Origin: Montifringilla adamsi
Taxonomy: Eukaryota > Chordata > Aves > Passeriformes > Passeridae
Direction of reading: 5' to 3'
Length of the DNA: 64,000 nt
Assembly (NCBI GenBank): GCA_017590115.1
Contig: JAGGNK010007115.1
Location: 913,796-977,795, forward strand
The translations under genes were made by a program, and so were the position numbers. The notes beneath the pieces were generated by a model that ran no database searches, was not told where the DNA came from, and saw only the letters and a list, made by a program, of their open reading frames with translations. This document shows, piece after piece, positions 1 to 12,900 of this stretch; the first letter of the stretch is position 1, and each line of letters starts with the position of its first letter.

Positions 1-256
1 AGTGAAACCCCAGTGACACCCCAGTGACATTCCAGTGAAACTTCAGTGAAACTTCAGTGAAACACCAGTGACACCCCAGTGAAACTTCAGTGAAACTTCA
101 GTGACACCCCAGTGAAACCCTAGTGACACCCCAGTGACATCCCAGTGACACCCCAGTGAAACACCAGTGCCACCCCCAGTGACATCTCAATGACATCCCA
201 GTGAAACTTCAGTGACACCCCAGTGCCACCCCCAGTGACACTGCAGTGCCACCCCG
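1..256. repeat. Minisatellite, ~12-bp unit cagtgacacccc
   Basis: Tandem variants of cagtgacacccc and cagtgaaacttc fill the window start. The array begins before base 1. It lies in an ARHGAP17 intron. Confidence 0.9.
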
Positions 257-866
257 GTGCCACCCCATAGCAGCCCCGTCCCGGCACAGGCTGGGAGCAG
301 CTCAGCAGTGCCAGGACCCTTCTTGTCCCTGCTGGGTCCCTGGGCTCTCCTGTCCCAGCTGGAGGGACAATGTGCAGCTCTGACCCAGCTCTCAGGTCTG
401 GAGGTGCCCTTGGACAGCTGCAGCTGGCTGCAGATGCTTCTCTGTACACGTTTGATTCTGCCCTCCTTAGCAAAGCTGTAGGGAGCTTTTCTGTAAGCAT
501 CAGAGCCAGAAAGAATTCACATTCACGCTTTTATTGAGTAACAGAGACCTGGGAGCAGGAGAGAAGGGTGACAAGCTGGGCGCTTAAATCTCTGCTTGAA
601 GCTGTTTATCTCTCCTTGGCAGTGGTTGAGATACCTTTGGGCCAGTCATTCCAGCTAAAACTGAGAAAAAACTGCTTTTCAGAGTGTCTGAGAACAGGAA
701 ACTTGGGGCTCAAAACTTTTTGTGACTTGGCATTTTCCTGGAGTCCAAGAATGAGCTGTGTGTGTAATAGAAACCATATGGAAGAGGAGCAGGACCTGAG
801 AGGAGATGTGCTGGGGAGGCTGGAAAGAGTGAGCAGCACTAAAGCACTGTTCCTTCTGTTCCACAG
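257..866. other. ARHGAP17 intron, nothing recognised
   Basis: Unique-looking intron between the first minisatellite and window exon 1. I see no repeat, RNA gene or conserved ORF. Confidence 0.6.
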
Positions 867-943
867 AAAAAACTTCCTCTGACAGCTCTGGCTCAGAACA
901 TGCAGGAAGGATCCATCCAGCTGAGTGATGAAACTCTGCTGGG
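867..943 (+). CDS. ARHGAP17: ARHGAP17 window exon 1 (BAR domain)
   Basis: Begins in phase 0 with KKLPLTALAQNMQEGS and ends with two bases of a Gly codon. Acceptor ccacag at 861-866, donor gtaagt at 944. The residues align with the human BAR segment KKLPLTALAQNMQEAS. It is the first exon of the gene visible here. Confidence 0.93.
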
Positions 944-3900
944 GTAAGTGTTTGCCTTTCTTTCCTGACTTGCTGCCTGACATCTTATTGCCTGCAGGGC
1001 TCTAATCAGAGCCTCTGGTGCACAAAGGCTGGTTTCAGTCTAATAAAACTGAATATTTCTAGATTCTTTCTCTAATCCAAAGGGAGAAACTGTGAGCAAG
1101 CAGTTTTTCTGGAAGGATTTGGGGACAAGTTTTAGGCTGAATTACATTCCAGAGGATTCTGATGCTCTGCTGTCATAAAAGCTTTTAAAATGGCTTTTTT
1201 TTTTCCTTCTGGGTTAGTAGAATTATCATCTCCATTGGAAGTTTAAAATGTTGTGTATCCTACAATTAAAGTGCATTTTTATTTTAAACCGCCTTCTGCA
1301 GGTTTGACTTGATGACTTAAAATAATGTCAATTTGCATTAATGGCTCCTAGTTCAAAGTAGCCCAAATTTATCTATCCTGGCAAAGTGGTTATTTGCAAT
1401 TTACAGGAAAGCGGCTGAAACAAATGAAGCTCCCTGTGCTGAATTCCTGGAGCCAAGTGGGTTTTCCTTTGCTGGTGGGAATTCTTATGGAGACAGTGTA
1501 GAATGACCTCAGAAACCTTTGAGAACATATTTCTGAGCCACTGCAGGAGATTTAAACCTGGATAAAAATCTTGCAGAATAGGGGTTTTCCTTATAACAAG
1601 CATAAAATGAAGGTCAGGCCATGGGTTTGGAGGCTGAGACTGCTGGGGATGGGATTGCTGGGAATTAGGGTGTTAAGACCTTCCCATTAAAGGGGCTTAG
1701 GAGAAAATTAAATACTGCACTGAGCAATTTCTCTTGCATCTCTGAGATGCAAGGATGGGCTTGGAAAGAAATACTGACTTCTGTGCCCTCAGGGTGCTGT
1801 AATCACCTGGGTGTCTGAAAGCCTCCAAAGTGTTGTCATGGCTCAGGAATTCAGAAGAAAAAGGTTTAATAACACCACTTGCCTGTCCCAGATTTCTCCA
1901 AGAGAGCACAGAGCAGTTGGGTTCAGGCCATGAAGGGATGCTTTGCTTTCTACAGCACAGAGCTTTCCAAAGCTCTGCTCTGCCTTCAGTCCTTCTTCAG
2001 TCAGTGGTGACTGCCGTGACAGTTTCTGTAATTCCTACAGGAAAATGCTGGATACCTGTGGGGATGCAGAGAACAAACTGGCAATGGAGCTCTCCCAGCA
2101 TGAAGTACAGATTGAGAGAGAAGTTATAGACCCCCTGTGCCTGCTGACAGAGGTGAGACAGCTCAGCCTGAGAGGAGGAGCACGTCTGGACTGATGCACA
2201 AACTGAGCAAAAGGGGTTTATCTCAGGGCTGGTGTTAAAAAACTGCTTTATGGAGCCCTGTGTTAGTGGTGGAAAGTGGGTGTGAAACCTACACCATGTA
2301 ACTTGTTACAGTGCACAATTTAAAACTGAGTGTAAGCCCCTAATTCTCATTTCAGACAGAGATCCCAAACATTCAGAAGCAGAGGAAACAGCTTGCAAAG
2401 CTGGTGCTGGACTGGGATTCTGCCAGGGGAAGGTAGGAGAGCATTTTAGTTACTGGGTGCTTTTGTGTCCATGTGAGCTCCTTGTTGGCATCTCGTGGCA
2501 CCTGCTCTGCTCTGGTGCTTGCTCCTGAAATGCTGCTGTGAGCAGGCAATGGGTGAAAAAAGACAAAGTTACATTTAAGCTACACCAGAAGAGGATCCGT
2601 GACTGCTAGATCAAAGCAGAATGAAGATTTCAGAGTTCTTACACGCCTGTATACAATTGGAAAAATGTTGGAAACTCATCCAGTTTCCAGTTCATGCAAG
2701 TGTTTAACTTCAGTAAGGAATCACTGAAGTTCTCAGCTCAAAGAGGGAGCAGGAACCTCTCTGTGTAACCACAGCAAGTGCTTTTTTGGCTTTTTTGGAG
2801 CCATCTCATTGGGAGGCTCCTGGCTCGTTCATCTCACCCTTGAGTGCCTTTGAATGGTTTTCCACTGCCCTGAGAACTGGTGGAGCCATTTTCAGCATAT
2901 CCTACACCCATGTTGTGGGGCACACACAGGATCCCTGGTGATTTCTATGGCTGCTGGTGGATTGTGTCAGCGTGTCATGAATGGTGTGTTTGGAACCTTT
3001 TGGTTCTGTTGGAAAACCTCTGGAACTGTGGGGATTGTTTCCTGTTGAGAGAAACCAATTGCAAGGGAGCTATAAATGCAGATTCATGTTGAATACTGAG
3101 TCTCACAGAATGAAACTTTTCTTCCCCAGATACAACCAAGCCCACAAGACTTCAGGAACCAATTTCCAAGTGCATCCTTCAAAAATAGAATCTCTTAAGG
3201 AAGAGATGGATGAAGCTGGAAATAAAGTAGAGCAGTGCAAGGTAAGGACAGGATGAGTGTCCCTTCCACAGCTCCCATGGGATTGCCCAGTTGTGCAGCT
3301 GCAAATCATGTGGCTGTGACAGTGCCTGTCCTGGGGGCATTTTCATGCCAGCTGATCTCTGGATTGCTTTAGTTCAATGAGGAACTCCAGCCAGGGTGTT
3401 TCTAAGTTGGGTATTGGACATTATTTTCAGTTTCAGTCTGAGCTGGCTGTGTCCTGGCCATGAGTGAATGCTCAGAGTGTCTGGGAGCTCCAAGCCATGG
3501 GGCAGCTGTGCAGAAGGAGGCACCTGGAGGAAACTGAAGCTGGGCCATCCCAGGACCTGTGACACCTCTGAGCAGCTCACATTCATTTTCACTTCTCAAC
3601 AGCAAACGCTCCATTGAGTACTGAGAACTGAAACCATTTTTATTAGTGCTTGTCTTTGAGTGCTATAAACAACTGGACTGAATGGCAATATGTCCTTGAC
3701 TGAGGGGGGCAACTGCTTTGCTGCACAAACCAGAGTGAAGGTTCTGAAAAGTTAAGATTCTGAAATCATTTTGCTTGAAGAACGCTCGGATCAGAGCGGG
3801 TGCATTACAGCTTCTTAGCTCAAACTTCCCGCAGGCCAAATAAACACGATGAATCCGTCTGTCCAGTGTGGGATGGGTAACTGTGCTGTCCTGCTTTGCC

Positions 3901-6900
3901 TCTTTCCCAAAGGACCAGCTGGCTGCAGACATGTACAGCTTCGTGTCCAAGGAGGGCGAGTACGCGCGCTGCTTTGTGACGGTGAGTGCTGCACGGGCTC
4001 TGCTGCAGCACGGCTGGGCACACACACTGGGCTCCCAGAGATGGCTAAATTTTGTGTGCTAAACCTTTAGTCTTGTCTTATGTGCTCATCAGAAGCTAAT
4101 GCTCTTTTTGTTTTTAAAATGTGGCTTCTGTTCTCAGTTATTAGAAGCACAAGCAGATTACCATAGAAAAGCATTAGCAGTCATAGAAAAGGTCCTACCC
4201 GAAATTCAAGCCCATCAAGGTAAAGTAACCTGTGCTCTGGCTGATGCTTCTCCTTGCCTGTGCCACCTATGCACAATATTCTCCTCCTCTATCTTGATTC
4301 TCTTGCATGCAGACTGATTTAATAAGGCCATTTTGATCTGCTTAACAGTTTTACATTCCCAAGCATAATTCCATCTTCCTGTTCTCCAGAGTTCTCCAGC
4401 CATGTTTAACACACTAATAAAATATTAATTAAGGATCTCTCTGATGTCCAGGAGGGTAAAGGGAGGATTTTTCTATTTGCTTACCTGTTTTCCTTGTGCC
4501 CTTTTGCTGAGTTGCAGCTGGCTCTTCAGGCCAATGAAAGTGTCATTGTGATTTGGTTCTTGAGGTGATTATCAGGAAAACTCCCTGGATTTTAAGGAGC
4601 TTGATTTTTTTTTTTTCCCCTCATTTTGTGCACTCCTCTTCCCTAGTCTGCACTATATGCAGGGAAATGGAGAGTTTGGGTTCTTGTGGTGATTATTAGC
4701 TGTTAAAAAATTTAATTGTACAGCTTCATTTCTTCCCTAAGAAGAAGTGGCTAAGTTTCCACTGTCAGGGGACTTGCAGGTGTATCACTGATGATTTGGG
4801 ATGAAGATGCACTGTTTGTTTTGGAAACTACTCTCCAAAATATTGGCTGTGCTGTCCCTGAATCTTTGGAGCAATAGGTGAACAGAGTCTGAGGGAAAAC
4901 ACAATCTGCACTGAGGAGGGCTCAGGTATCTGCAGCTGATGAAGATTGTTCCAATTCAATAGATAAACCAGTAGGAGCATTGTGGAAAATGGTGTGGGAT
5001 GTCTGTACTCTGTGTGAGCAGCAGGGACAGCAGGGCTGTGCAGAAGGTTCTCTGGGGATATGGCTGCTTGAAATTTGTTATTGTTGCATGGAAAGTTTGG
5101 GCACAGCAGCTGAGCAGCAAAGGCTGCAGAATGGACCTGGAAAGTGGCTGGGAGCCACGGTGGCCAAGTGGCTGAACGTAGGGAATTCCTCACCTTGTGT
5201 TGCTGGCTGCAGTGTAAATTAGAATCCCATAAAGGTTTGGGTTCAAGGGGACCCTAAAGCCCACCCAGTGCCACCCCTGCCATGGCAGGGACACCTCCCA
5301 CTGCCCCAGGCTGCCCCTAACCCTGTCCAGCCTGGCCCTGGGCACTGCCAGGGATGGGAGCTGGGGCTCTGAACAAGCGCTGAGGTTTCTTTTCCTGATG
5401 TTTGCTGTAGTTTGCAGAGGTTGGGAAATGCCATGTGCATCTCATGGTGTGTTAACAAATGAGAGGGACTAAAAGCAGGCAAGGGAGGTGATTGATGTGG
5501 TTTTGTAAAGAAAAGGGGTGAATTAAATCCTTTGCAGAAACACTTTGCCTTCAGAGCACTCTTTGAAGTCCTCTGAAGTTTTTGTCCTTCTTGGCCTCTT
5601 TTCCACATAAAAGAAATAACACATCTGTACTAACAATAACCTTTTACATCTGCATTTTTTCAGTTAAAGTAGCAGAAATGGGTCAGAACGTAAATTGTAG
5701 GAAAGAAGAAATTCACATTCAATTTGGAGAAATTTGTGCAAATTGGAGTTAAACACGAGTTGAAGGATTAAATTGAAAATTTGAACGTTGTGGTGCTGAG
5801 CTGTTACCATGGTAGTTCTGATGTGATACACTGGGGCTGTTAACATCCATTGTAATTTGCTGATTTAAGGGATCAAATTTAAGGAATGAAACAGCTCAGT
5901 TTTTATTCACCTTAAATACAGTTAAAACCAAAATCAGCCCAGGTCATGCAGTCTGGACAAAATTTGCCTCACAGATTCTTGCAGAGCCAAATCAGTGTTA
6001 CTGGAACATGCAGCCTTGTGCTGGCACTTGTTGAGGTTTGTTATTTATAATTCCAGTCATACACAGAATTTGTATGTGATATTCCATCCAGAAAGATGCA
6101 GAAGTATTTTTTTCTTGACCACCAGCAGCCTCATTTTCTCTTTGCTCATGATCCAAGGGACTTTACCAATCCAGGGCTGTAAAACTCCTGCTGTAGTCTG
6201 AACATTTCCGTGCTGTACTAGAGGCTTTTTTCTCTTCTTGCCTGGGCTGTAATTCAAGGGTTTGGTAGATAATCCTGCTCAGTGTTTTGATACTCTCCAA
6301 CTTAGACAAATGGACTGAAAAGCCAGCTTTTGGAACTCCCCTGGAAGAGCATCTCAAGCGCAGCGGGCGGGAAATCGCAGTTCCCATCGAAGCCTGTGTC
6401 ATGATGCTGCTGGAAACAGGGATGAGAGAGGAGGTGGGTAACTCCAGATCACAACAGGGGAGCAGGGCCCAGTGAGGCTCATAAACTGGTGTCTGTTTGT
6501 TAATATGCTGCTTAACTAATTTCTTCATTTAGTAGTCGGTAAATGTTTTGTACCGTAATAACCTCAGCGCTGTGTGAAGTATCTTGGAAGTGGATGCACG
6601 GAAAATGAAATTAGGGATGGGCCAAGGGTGGGAAAGAGCTGAACCATGGTCAGGTGGCAGCGACAGGGCACGTGCAGGGCCAGCTGGGTCACAGCTGGCA
6701 GGGGAAGGCACCAAAGCTGGAATGTTCTGAAAGAGACTGCTGTAAACCTGGAGCTGTTCCGTGCTTGTGCCAATGTGTGGTTACCAATCAATGCATTTTA
6801 TTCTCTGATGCAGGGCTTGTTCAGAATTGCTGCTGGAGCCTCCAAGTTAAAAAAGCTGAAAGCTGCCCTGGACTGTTCCACTTCCCAGCTGGATGAGTTT

Positions 6901-9900
6901 TACTCAGATCCCCACGCTGTTGCAGGTATTGGGAGTGTTCTGAATCCAGAGCAGCTGTAAATTGACACAACACAGCCTCGTGCTGTTCAGGGGCTGATCT
7001 CCACAGTTAGACTGGGAGAAGTGACAGTCAGTGGAAGGTTCACTGCACAGTTTGACACAGATCAGTGTGAGGTGCCTGTGCTGATCACAGCTGCTGTATT
7101 TGTGACAATGGTGTGTAAAATTCAGGTGATCACAATGGCCCAGCTGTCACATCGCTCATGACAAGAGTGTTAACATGGTCAAGGTAGGTTAGAGCCACGT
7201 GTAGACCTTCAGTACATCTTTATAAGAAGTCCTTGTCCTGAAGAGATGATTCAGAGTTTTACAGCATGTTTCTGTCAAATTGCACCAATTACTGACAGAC
7301 CCTTTGTGCTGAGATCCGAGCAGCTCCACTGTGCCACCGTCAGGTCTTGCCACTTTCCCTGGTACTTGGAATTCATGGCACAGATAAAACTGCAAAGTGA
7401 GGGCAGAATTTTCCCTGGAGTGTGAAAGCAGTGGCTGAGGAGCCAACCTGTCCCTGTCTGCATTGCAGGTGCCTTGAAATCCTATTTGCGGGAGCTGCCA
7501 GAGCCTCTCATGACCTACAGCCTGTACGAGGAGTGGACACAAGCTGCAAAGTAAGCATGCTAGAAATACCTGTAGAGGAAGTCATGCTGCATATTTCTGT
7601 TAAATTTGATTCTTCACAGATGAATTCAAAAGAAACAACCAACCTCACACCGTTATTTATTATTTTACTAACGGGTATTTCGTATAACAAATTATTTTAA
7701 ACAATAAATAGCTTAATAAAAATTGCACAAAATGTAGTGAAATACCTACTTTGTTTAACTGTTAGGGCTGCTTCAGGCTGCTGGCTGCACAGTATTCATG
7801 CTCAAGCAGTTTTGTTGCAGGTAGAGATAATTCAGGGATCTGACAAGCAGGTTACTGATACAAAACATTTCTTTGGCATAAATGAAGGGTGATTGATCAT
7901 CTCTTTGTCACTGCAGAAACAACTAATTCCTGCCCTGAAAATAAGATGTCATGGCATTTTTTGTCCTTTCAGTATTCAGGACCAGGATAAGAAGCTGCAG
8001 GAGTTATGGAGGATTTGTAACAGATTACCTGAGCATTACCGTGTTAACTTCAGGTAGGTGTGAACATCTCTTAGCTCAGCTGCACCCCAAAGCCAGTTAA
8101 ACTAAACTCTAATCCAGGTGTGCTGTTCTTGGCCAAATTCAGTGGGATTTATAAAAATACCTGCTATTTCATGCAGCAGTGGCCATGCATAGGTGGTGTC
8201 CTCAGATCAATTCCCTACTGGCTGTCAGGAAGTAGTGATGCACAGAGCCTTTCTACTTATGGCTCATGCTCTGCTCTTTGCTGTAGCTTCCAGTCTTAGA
8301 AATCACCTGGATCTATGTTAAACATCTCATTTTCCCTTTTGGTTTTGTGTTTTGGAAATGAACCGGAACAAAACCAGCTCTGGTGATTCCTAGAAGCATG
8401 GAATTTCCATTACAGGATGTGAAACTAGCTGAAATTAAGCATTTTTCTCTGGAAGTATATATTTCTGTGGTTCTGTTTTGCTAAGATGGGAGCTGCTTTC
8501 TTTGCTCCCCAATTCAACTTTTATGAGTCAGGAGCAGAAGCTTTGGGCAGCTGCCAAGCAAGAAGGCTGCTCATCTCATTTCCGTGTTGTTGGGAGCTCT
8601 CTGTACAAGCTCTTGAATTTTTATTTACTTGTTTTCAACAAGAAGCGCTCATGGTTCCTGCTGTTTAATTGTTTCTTTCCTTTTTGAAGGTATTTAATCA
8701 AATTTTTAGCCAAGCTTGCCCAGAACAGTGACGTTAACAAAATGACACCGAGCAACATCGCCATAGTCTTGGGCCCCAACTTGTTGTGGGCAAAGAATGA
8801 AGGGTGAGTTCTTTTAAGAAAGCTACAAAGCAGAACGGGGTGAAGCTGTAGAACTGATGGGTTTAAATCCTTTAGCAAGGAATTTAGCAGTTCACAGCAA
8901 CGGGCTGTTTACCCAAAAAATATTGTGTTTTTCCAGCCCATGCCTCCAGGTCCTTTGAGGCAGGAGGGTTTTAGGGGTGTTTCCAAAAGCTCTGAATGTT
9001 ACTGAATGGTCTGGAGTCCAGCACAGTTGCTCTTTCTCTGGTACTGAGGAGCTGATCCATCAGTCTGAATGGATTTTAATTTTCTTACTTTGATGGAACT
9101 CTGAATAAAGTGTTGTTCAAACCTCTCCCACAGCTCCCTTGCTGAAATGGCAGCAGCCACCTCGGTGCACGTGGTAGCAGTCATTGAGCCCATCATTCAG
9201 CACGCAGACTGGTTCTTCCCTGGAGGTGAGTTCTGCCACAGCCCAGCAGTTTCACACTGCCCCCCAGGTCACCCTCGGTGGCCTGTGCAGTGAGGCACCC
9301 CTTGGGATGTGTGTGTGTGTGTGTGTCTAAGGAGGCATTCTGTCTGTCCCTCTTCAGATGAAGATTTCAACGTGTCTGGGGCGTTTGTGGCAGTTCCTGC
9401 TGTAAATTCCAATCACTTGTCACACACTGGGAATGACTATGAATGTGGGACCCTGGAGAGGAAGAGGCCTCTGAGCATGACTGTGATGGAAGGGGATTTG
9501 CTGAAGAAGGACAGGTAGGTGTCATTCTCACCTTAGGGGTCCATTATAGCCCTCTTCCAGTGAGGCTTCAATCAGACACCTTCACTGGTGTCAGGAGAGG
9601 AATTTCATGGAAATGCTGTAGATAACAATAGTCATTTATTTCCTGTTGCTGCAGCCTGAGGATGGCTCAAAGGTAATGTACTGTTACTTCCTTCCAGTTA
9701 CACTCCATGCATGATAAATCCCCAGCAGATATTGCTGCTCCCAGTCCCCATTCTCCTGGTACAGACTGGGGGTGGTCTGAGGTTCACTGAAGAGTCTGCA
9801 GTAGCCTCTCTCAGTCTCTAACTCCTGGTATTCCATGGCTTCTCTTCCAAAGCCCATAAGCTGAGGTGGTGTTACCTGGTGCCTTCATGATAAGACTTCT

Positions 9901-12900
9901 GAGTGATGATGGTACAGTATTGCCACAGCAAGCAGTAGAATGCTAAAAACTCCCAGTAAAACGTGCTGTTTCCCATATAACATGTAGTGTAACGTTCATT
10001 CTTATCACTCATCATGAGTATTCAAGTGATGTGCTTGTTTTTAGCTGTTGGTGCAAATGTTGTTACCTGTTAGCTATGAGCAGCCACATGCAAATTTGTC
10101 AGCACTCACAGAGGAAGAAGAAAATCAGTTCAAGATTCAGTGTTTAACACAACAAGAATAAAATAATTTCTAGAATGAATGTGCTGTATGCATTCTGAAA
10201 TCTGTTAGAGTTGGGGTCTGTTTCTCCACTGTTCTCCTTGAAACACAAATAGAATTATTTGGGTTGGAGAGGACTGTAAGGATCTCTCATTCCAGCCCCC
10301 AAATCACAGCCTGTATCCAGTAGCTTTTTTTGAATCTCTGCTGCAACTTAGTGTGTGATAGAAACAAAATTCATGTGGCAAAATACGTTTAGTGAGGAGC
10401 TACCGTGGTATGTAAGGAAACGTCTGTATTTACATGTGAGATTCGAGTGCTCTGACCTCATTGTCATCAGTGTTTGTCTCCAAATGTAATTGAGTAGTTT
10501 GTTCCCTGACGTCTAGCTTATCCCTCCGTGGGGATAAGCCAAGTCCTGTTGCGTGTCTTAACCTTGCTGGTGTTGGGCAGCCAGTGGTGAATCTAACACC
10601 GTGGTGTTGGGCAGCCACTGGAGGCTCTAACACCGTGGTGTTGGGCAGCCAGTGGAGGTTTTAACCTTGCTGGTGTTGGGCAGCCACTGGAGGCTTTAAC
10701 ATCATGGTGTTGTGCAGCCACTGGAAGCTCTACCATTGCTGGTGTTGTGCAGCCAGTGGTGAATCTAACATCGTGGTGTTGTGCAGCCTGTGGTGAATCT
10801 AACACCGTGGTGTTGTGCAGCCACTGGAGGCTCTAACATCATGGTGTTGTGCAGCCACTGGAGGCTCTAACATCATGGTGTTGGGCAGCCACTGGAGGAT
10901 CTAACATGGTGTTTGTGGTGCAGCCAGTGGTGGCTCTAACACGGTGTTTGTGGTGCAGCCAGCGGAGCTTTCCTCGTTGCTGCTTTGCATGTGGGTTTGT
11001 CTGGGGTGGGACACCCAGGGTCCTGCTGCAGCAGCACCGGGGGTGGCCGCCTGCTGTGTTCACTCTCTCTTCTCTCTATAGCTTTGGTGTGAAGGTGCTG
11101 GAGCTGCCCGCGACCCCGCGGCGCTGTGGCACTGTAAGCAGAAAGCTCACATCGCCCGCCTTCCAGCCGCCGCTGCCGCCCTGCGAGCCCGCGGGGGCCG
11201 AGCAGCCCTGCCCGCCCGCCGGGGCTGAGCCCGGCCCCGGGGCTGGCCCCGCGCCCTCTGCTGCCCCAGCAGAGCAGCCCCAGCCTCCAGGCTCTGAGGA
11301 TGCCAGGTAAGAGGCACGGCTTGCGCTGGCAGCGGCTTGGCAGCGGCTCCGGCAGCCAGCTGGTGGCACCTGTGCCCTGGGATGTGCCCTGAATGTGCCC
11401 TGAATGTGCCCTGGCAGTGTGGGCAGCAGCGCCCTGCAGGAGCTCTCCTGCCACGGGTATGGCTCCACAATTGGGCTTCTGAAATTACACACTGTGTTGG
11501 CCTTACAAAATAGCATCCATGGTTCTGGGTGTTCTGGAATTTATCTGTTAATATAACACGCGCAGTCCTGTCTGTTCTGGAGCTCATCCTTCTGGATGAT
11601 CTCATCTGGAGCTCATCTCATTCTGGAGCTCATCTTCTGGAATTCTTGGGGGAAAAAATTATGCTGAAAAATACACTCTGTTTTACTGCCCACACTGACC
11701 CTCCCAGGTTATGTTCTGGAGATGTGCACACAGGTGATACCAGTTTGCTGCTGAAGGAGCAAAACTTACAGTGGCAATACCAGAAACCCGTTGGTCTTGT
11801 TTGTTGTTTCTTGTACTCGTTATCTGGTTATGTCTTGTTTTGTTTATTTGTCTGTAGCAGGTGTTAGTGATGAGCAGACTTGCTTACTAGAAAACTGGCA
11901 GTCAGTTTATCATATTTCAGGATTCGTTTCTGTAGGACAAGTAGGTACACAGGCTCTCTGCTGTTTAATTTCTCTTGAAGCTCTGTGCTTGTGTCCCTGA
12001 ACTCCAAGGCTAGTTGCAGCAGCCTGACTTCCTCCTGTGAGGGGTGGAAGCAGCACTTTGCTGTCAGCTCCTCGGTGTTCTGAGAGCTGTGACAAACCAC
12101 GTGTGAAGCGTGCAGTGCTTCCAAATGTCAGCCTCAGGGTGAAACCCCACCGTGGGGCTTGGTGCAGCACTGACTCCTGAGCACAAAGCTTGTTCTCAGG
12201 TGACATATTTACAAAACCAGCTCGTTTGGAAATCCCCTGCACACCGGTATTTCCTCCACAGATGGCTTTTGTGACAGAGGCAGCTGAAAATAAACCTCGG
12301 GGGTCGTGTCGGAAAGTTGCACTTAAAATCTGCACAGCCTGTGTGCAAGTACTCACAGTTTGTTAACAGCATCTGGAGAAACAGGGATTGCAGAGTTCCA
12401 GTGGAAGTGAATAAAGTCAGTCCTTCTGAGGGCTAAATTGCTGCAGGTGACTCCAGGTATAAAGTGAGAGGATCCTGCAGGTGCACGGCCACAGGAGGGA
12501 ACCCTGCCCAGAACCACCTCAGCTGGCTCATCCTCATCATCACCCCTCAACCCAGCACTGCCACAGCGTTCCCCACTGAGCCACGTACTCAAGGCCACAT
12601 CCACGTGTTTTTAACATTTCAGGGACCGTGACTGCACCGCTTCCCTGGGCACCCATGCCAGGGCTTGACAATGCTTCCCATGAAAACTGTTCCCTGATAT
12701 CTGATCCACAACACGGTCTGTAAGGGAGCAGCTGCAGCTGAGCCAGACAAGGCACGTTACAACCATCTCTAATTGAGCTCTTTCCTTTCCAGCACCTCAA
12801 AATCCAAGGAGAGCACGAGTGCAGCCACTCCTCCCCCGGTGAGGAACGGTGCCCAGGCAGTGCCCAGCAGCTCCCAGCTCTCTGTCAGCCAGCCCCAGAG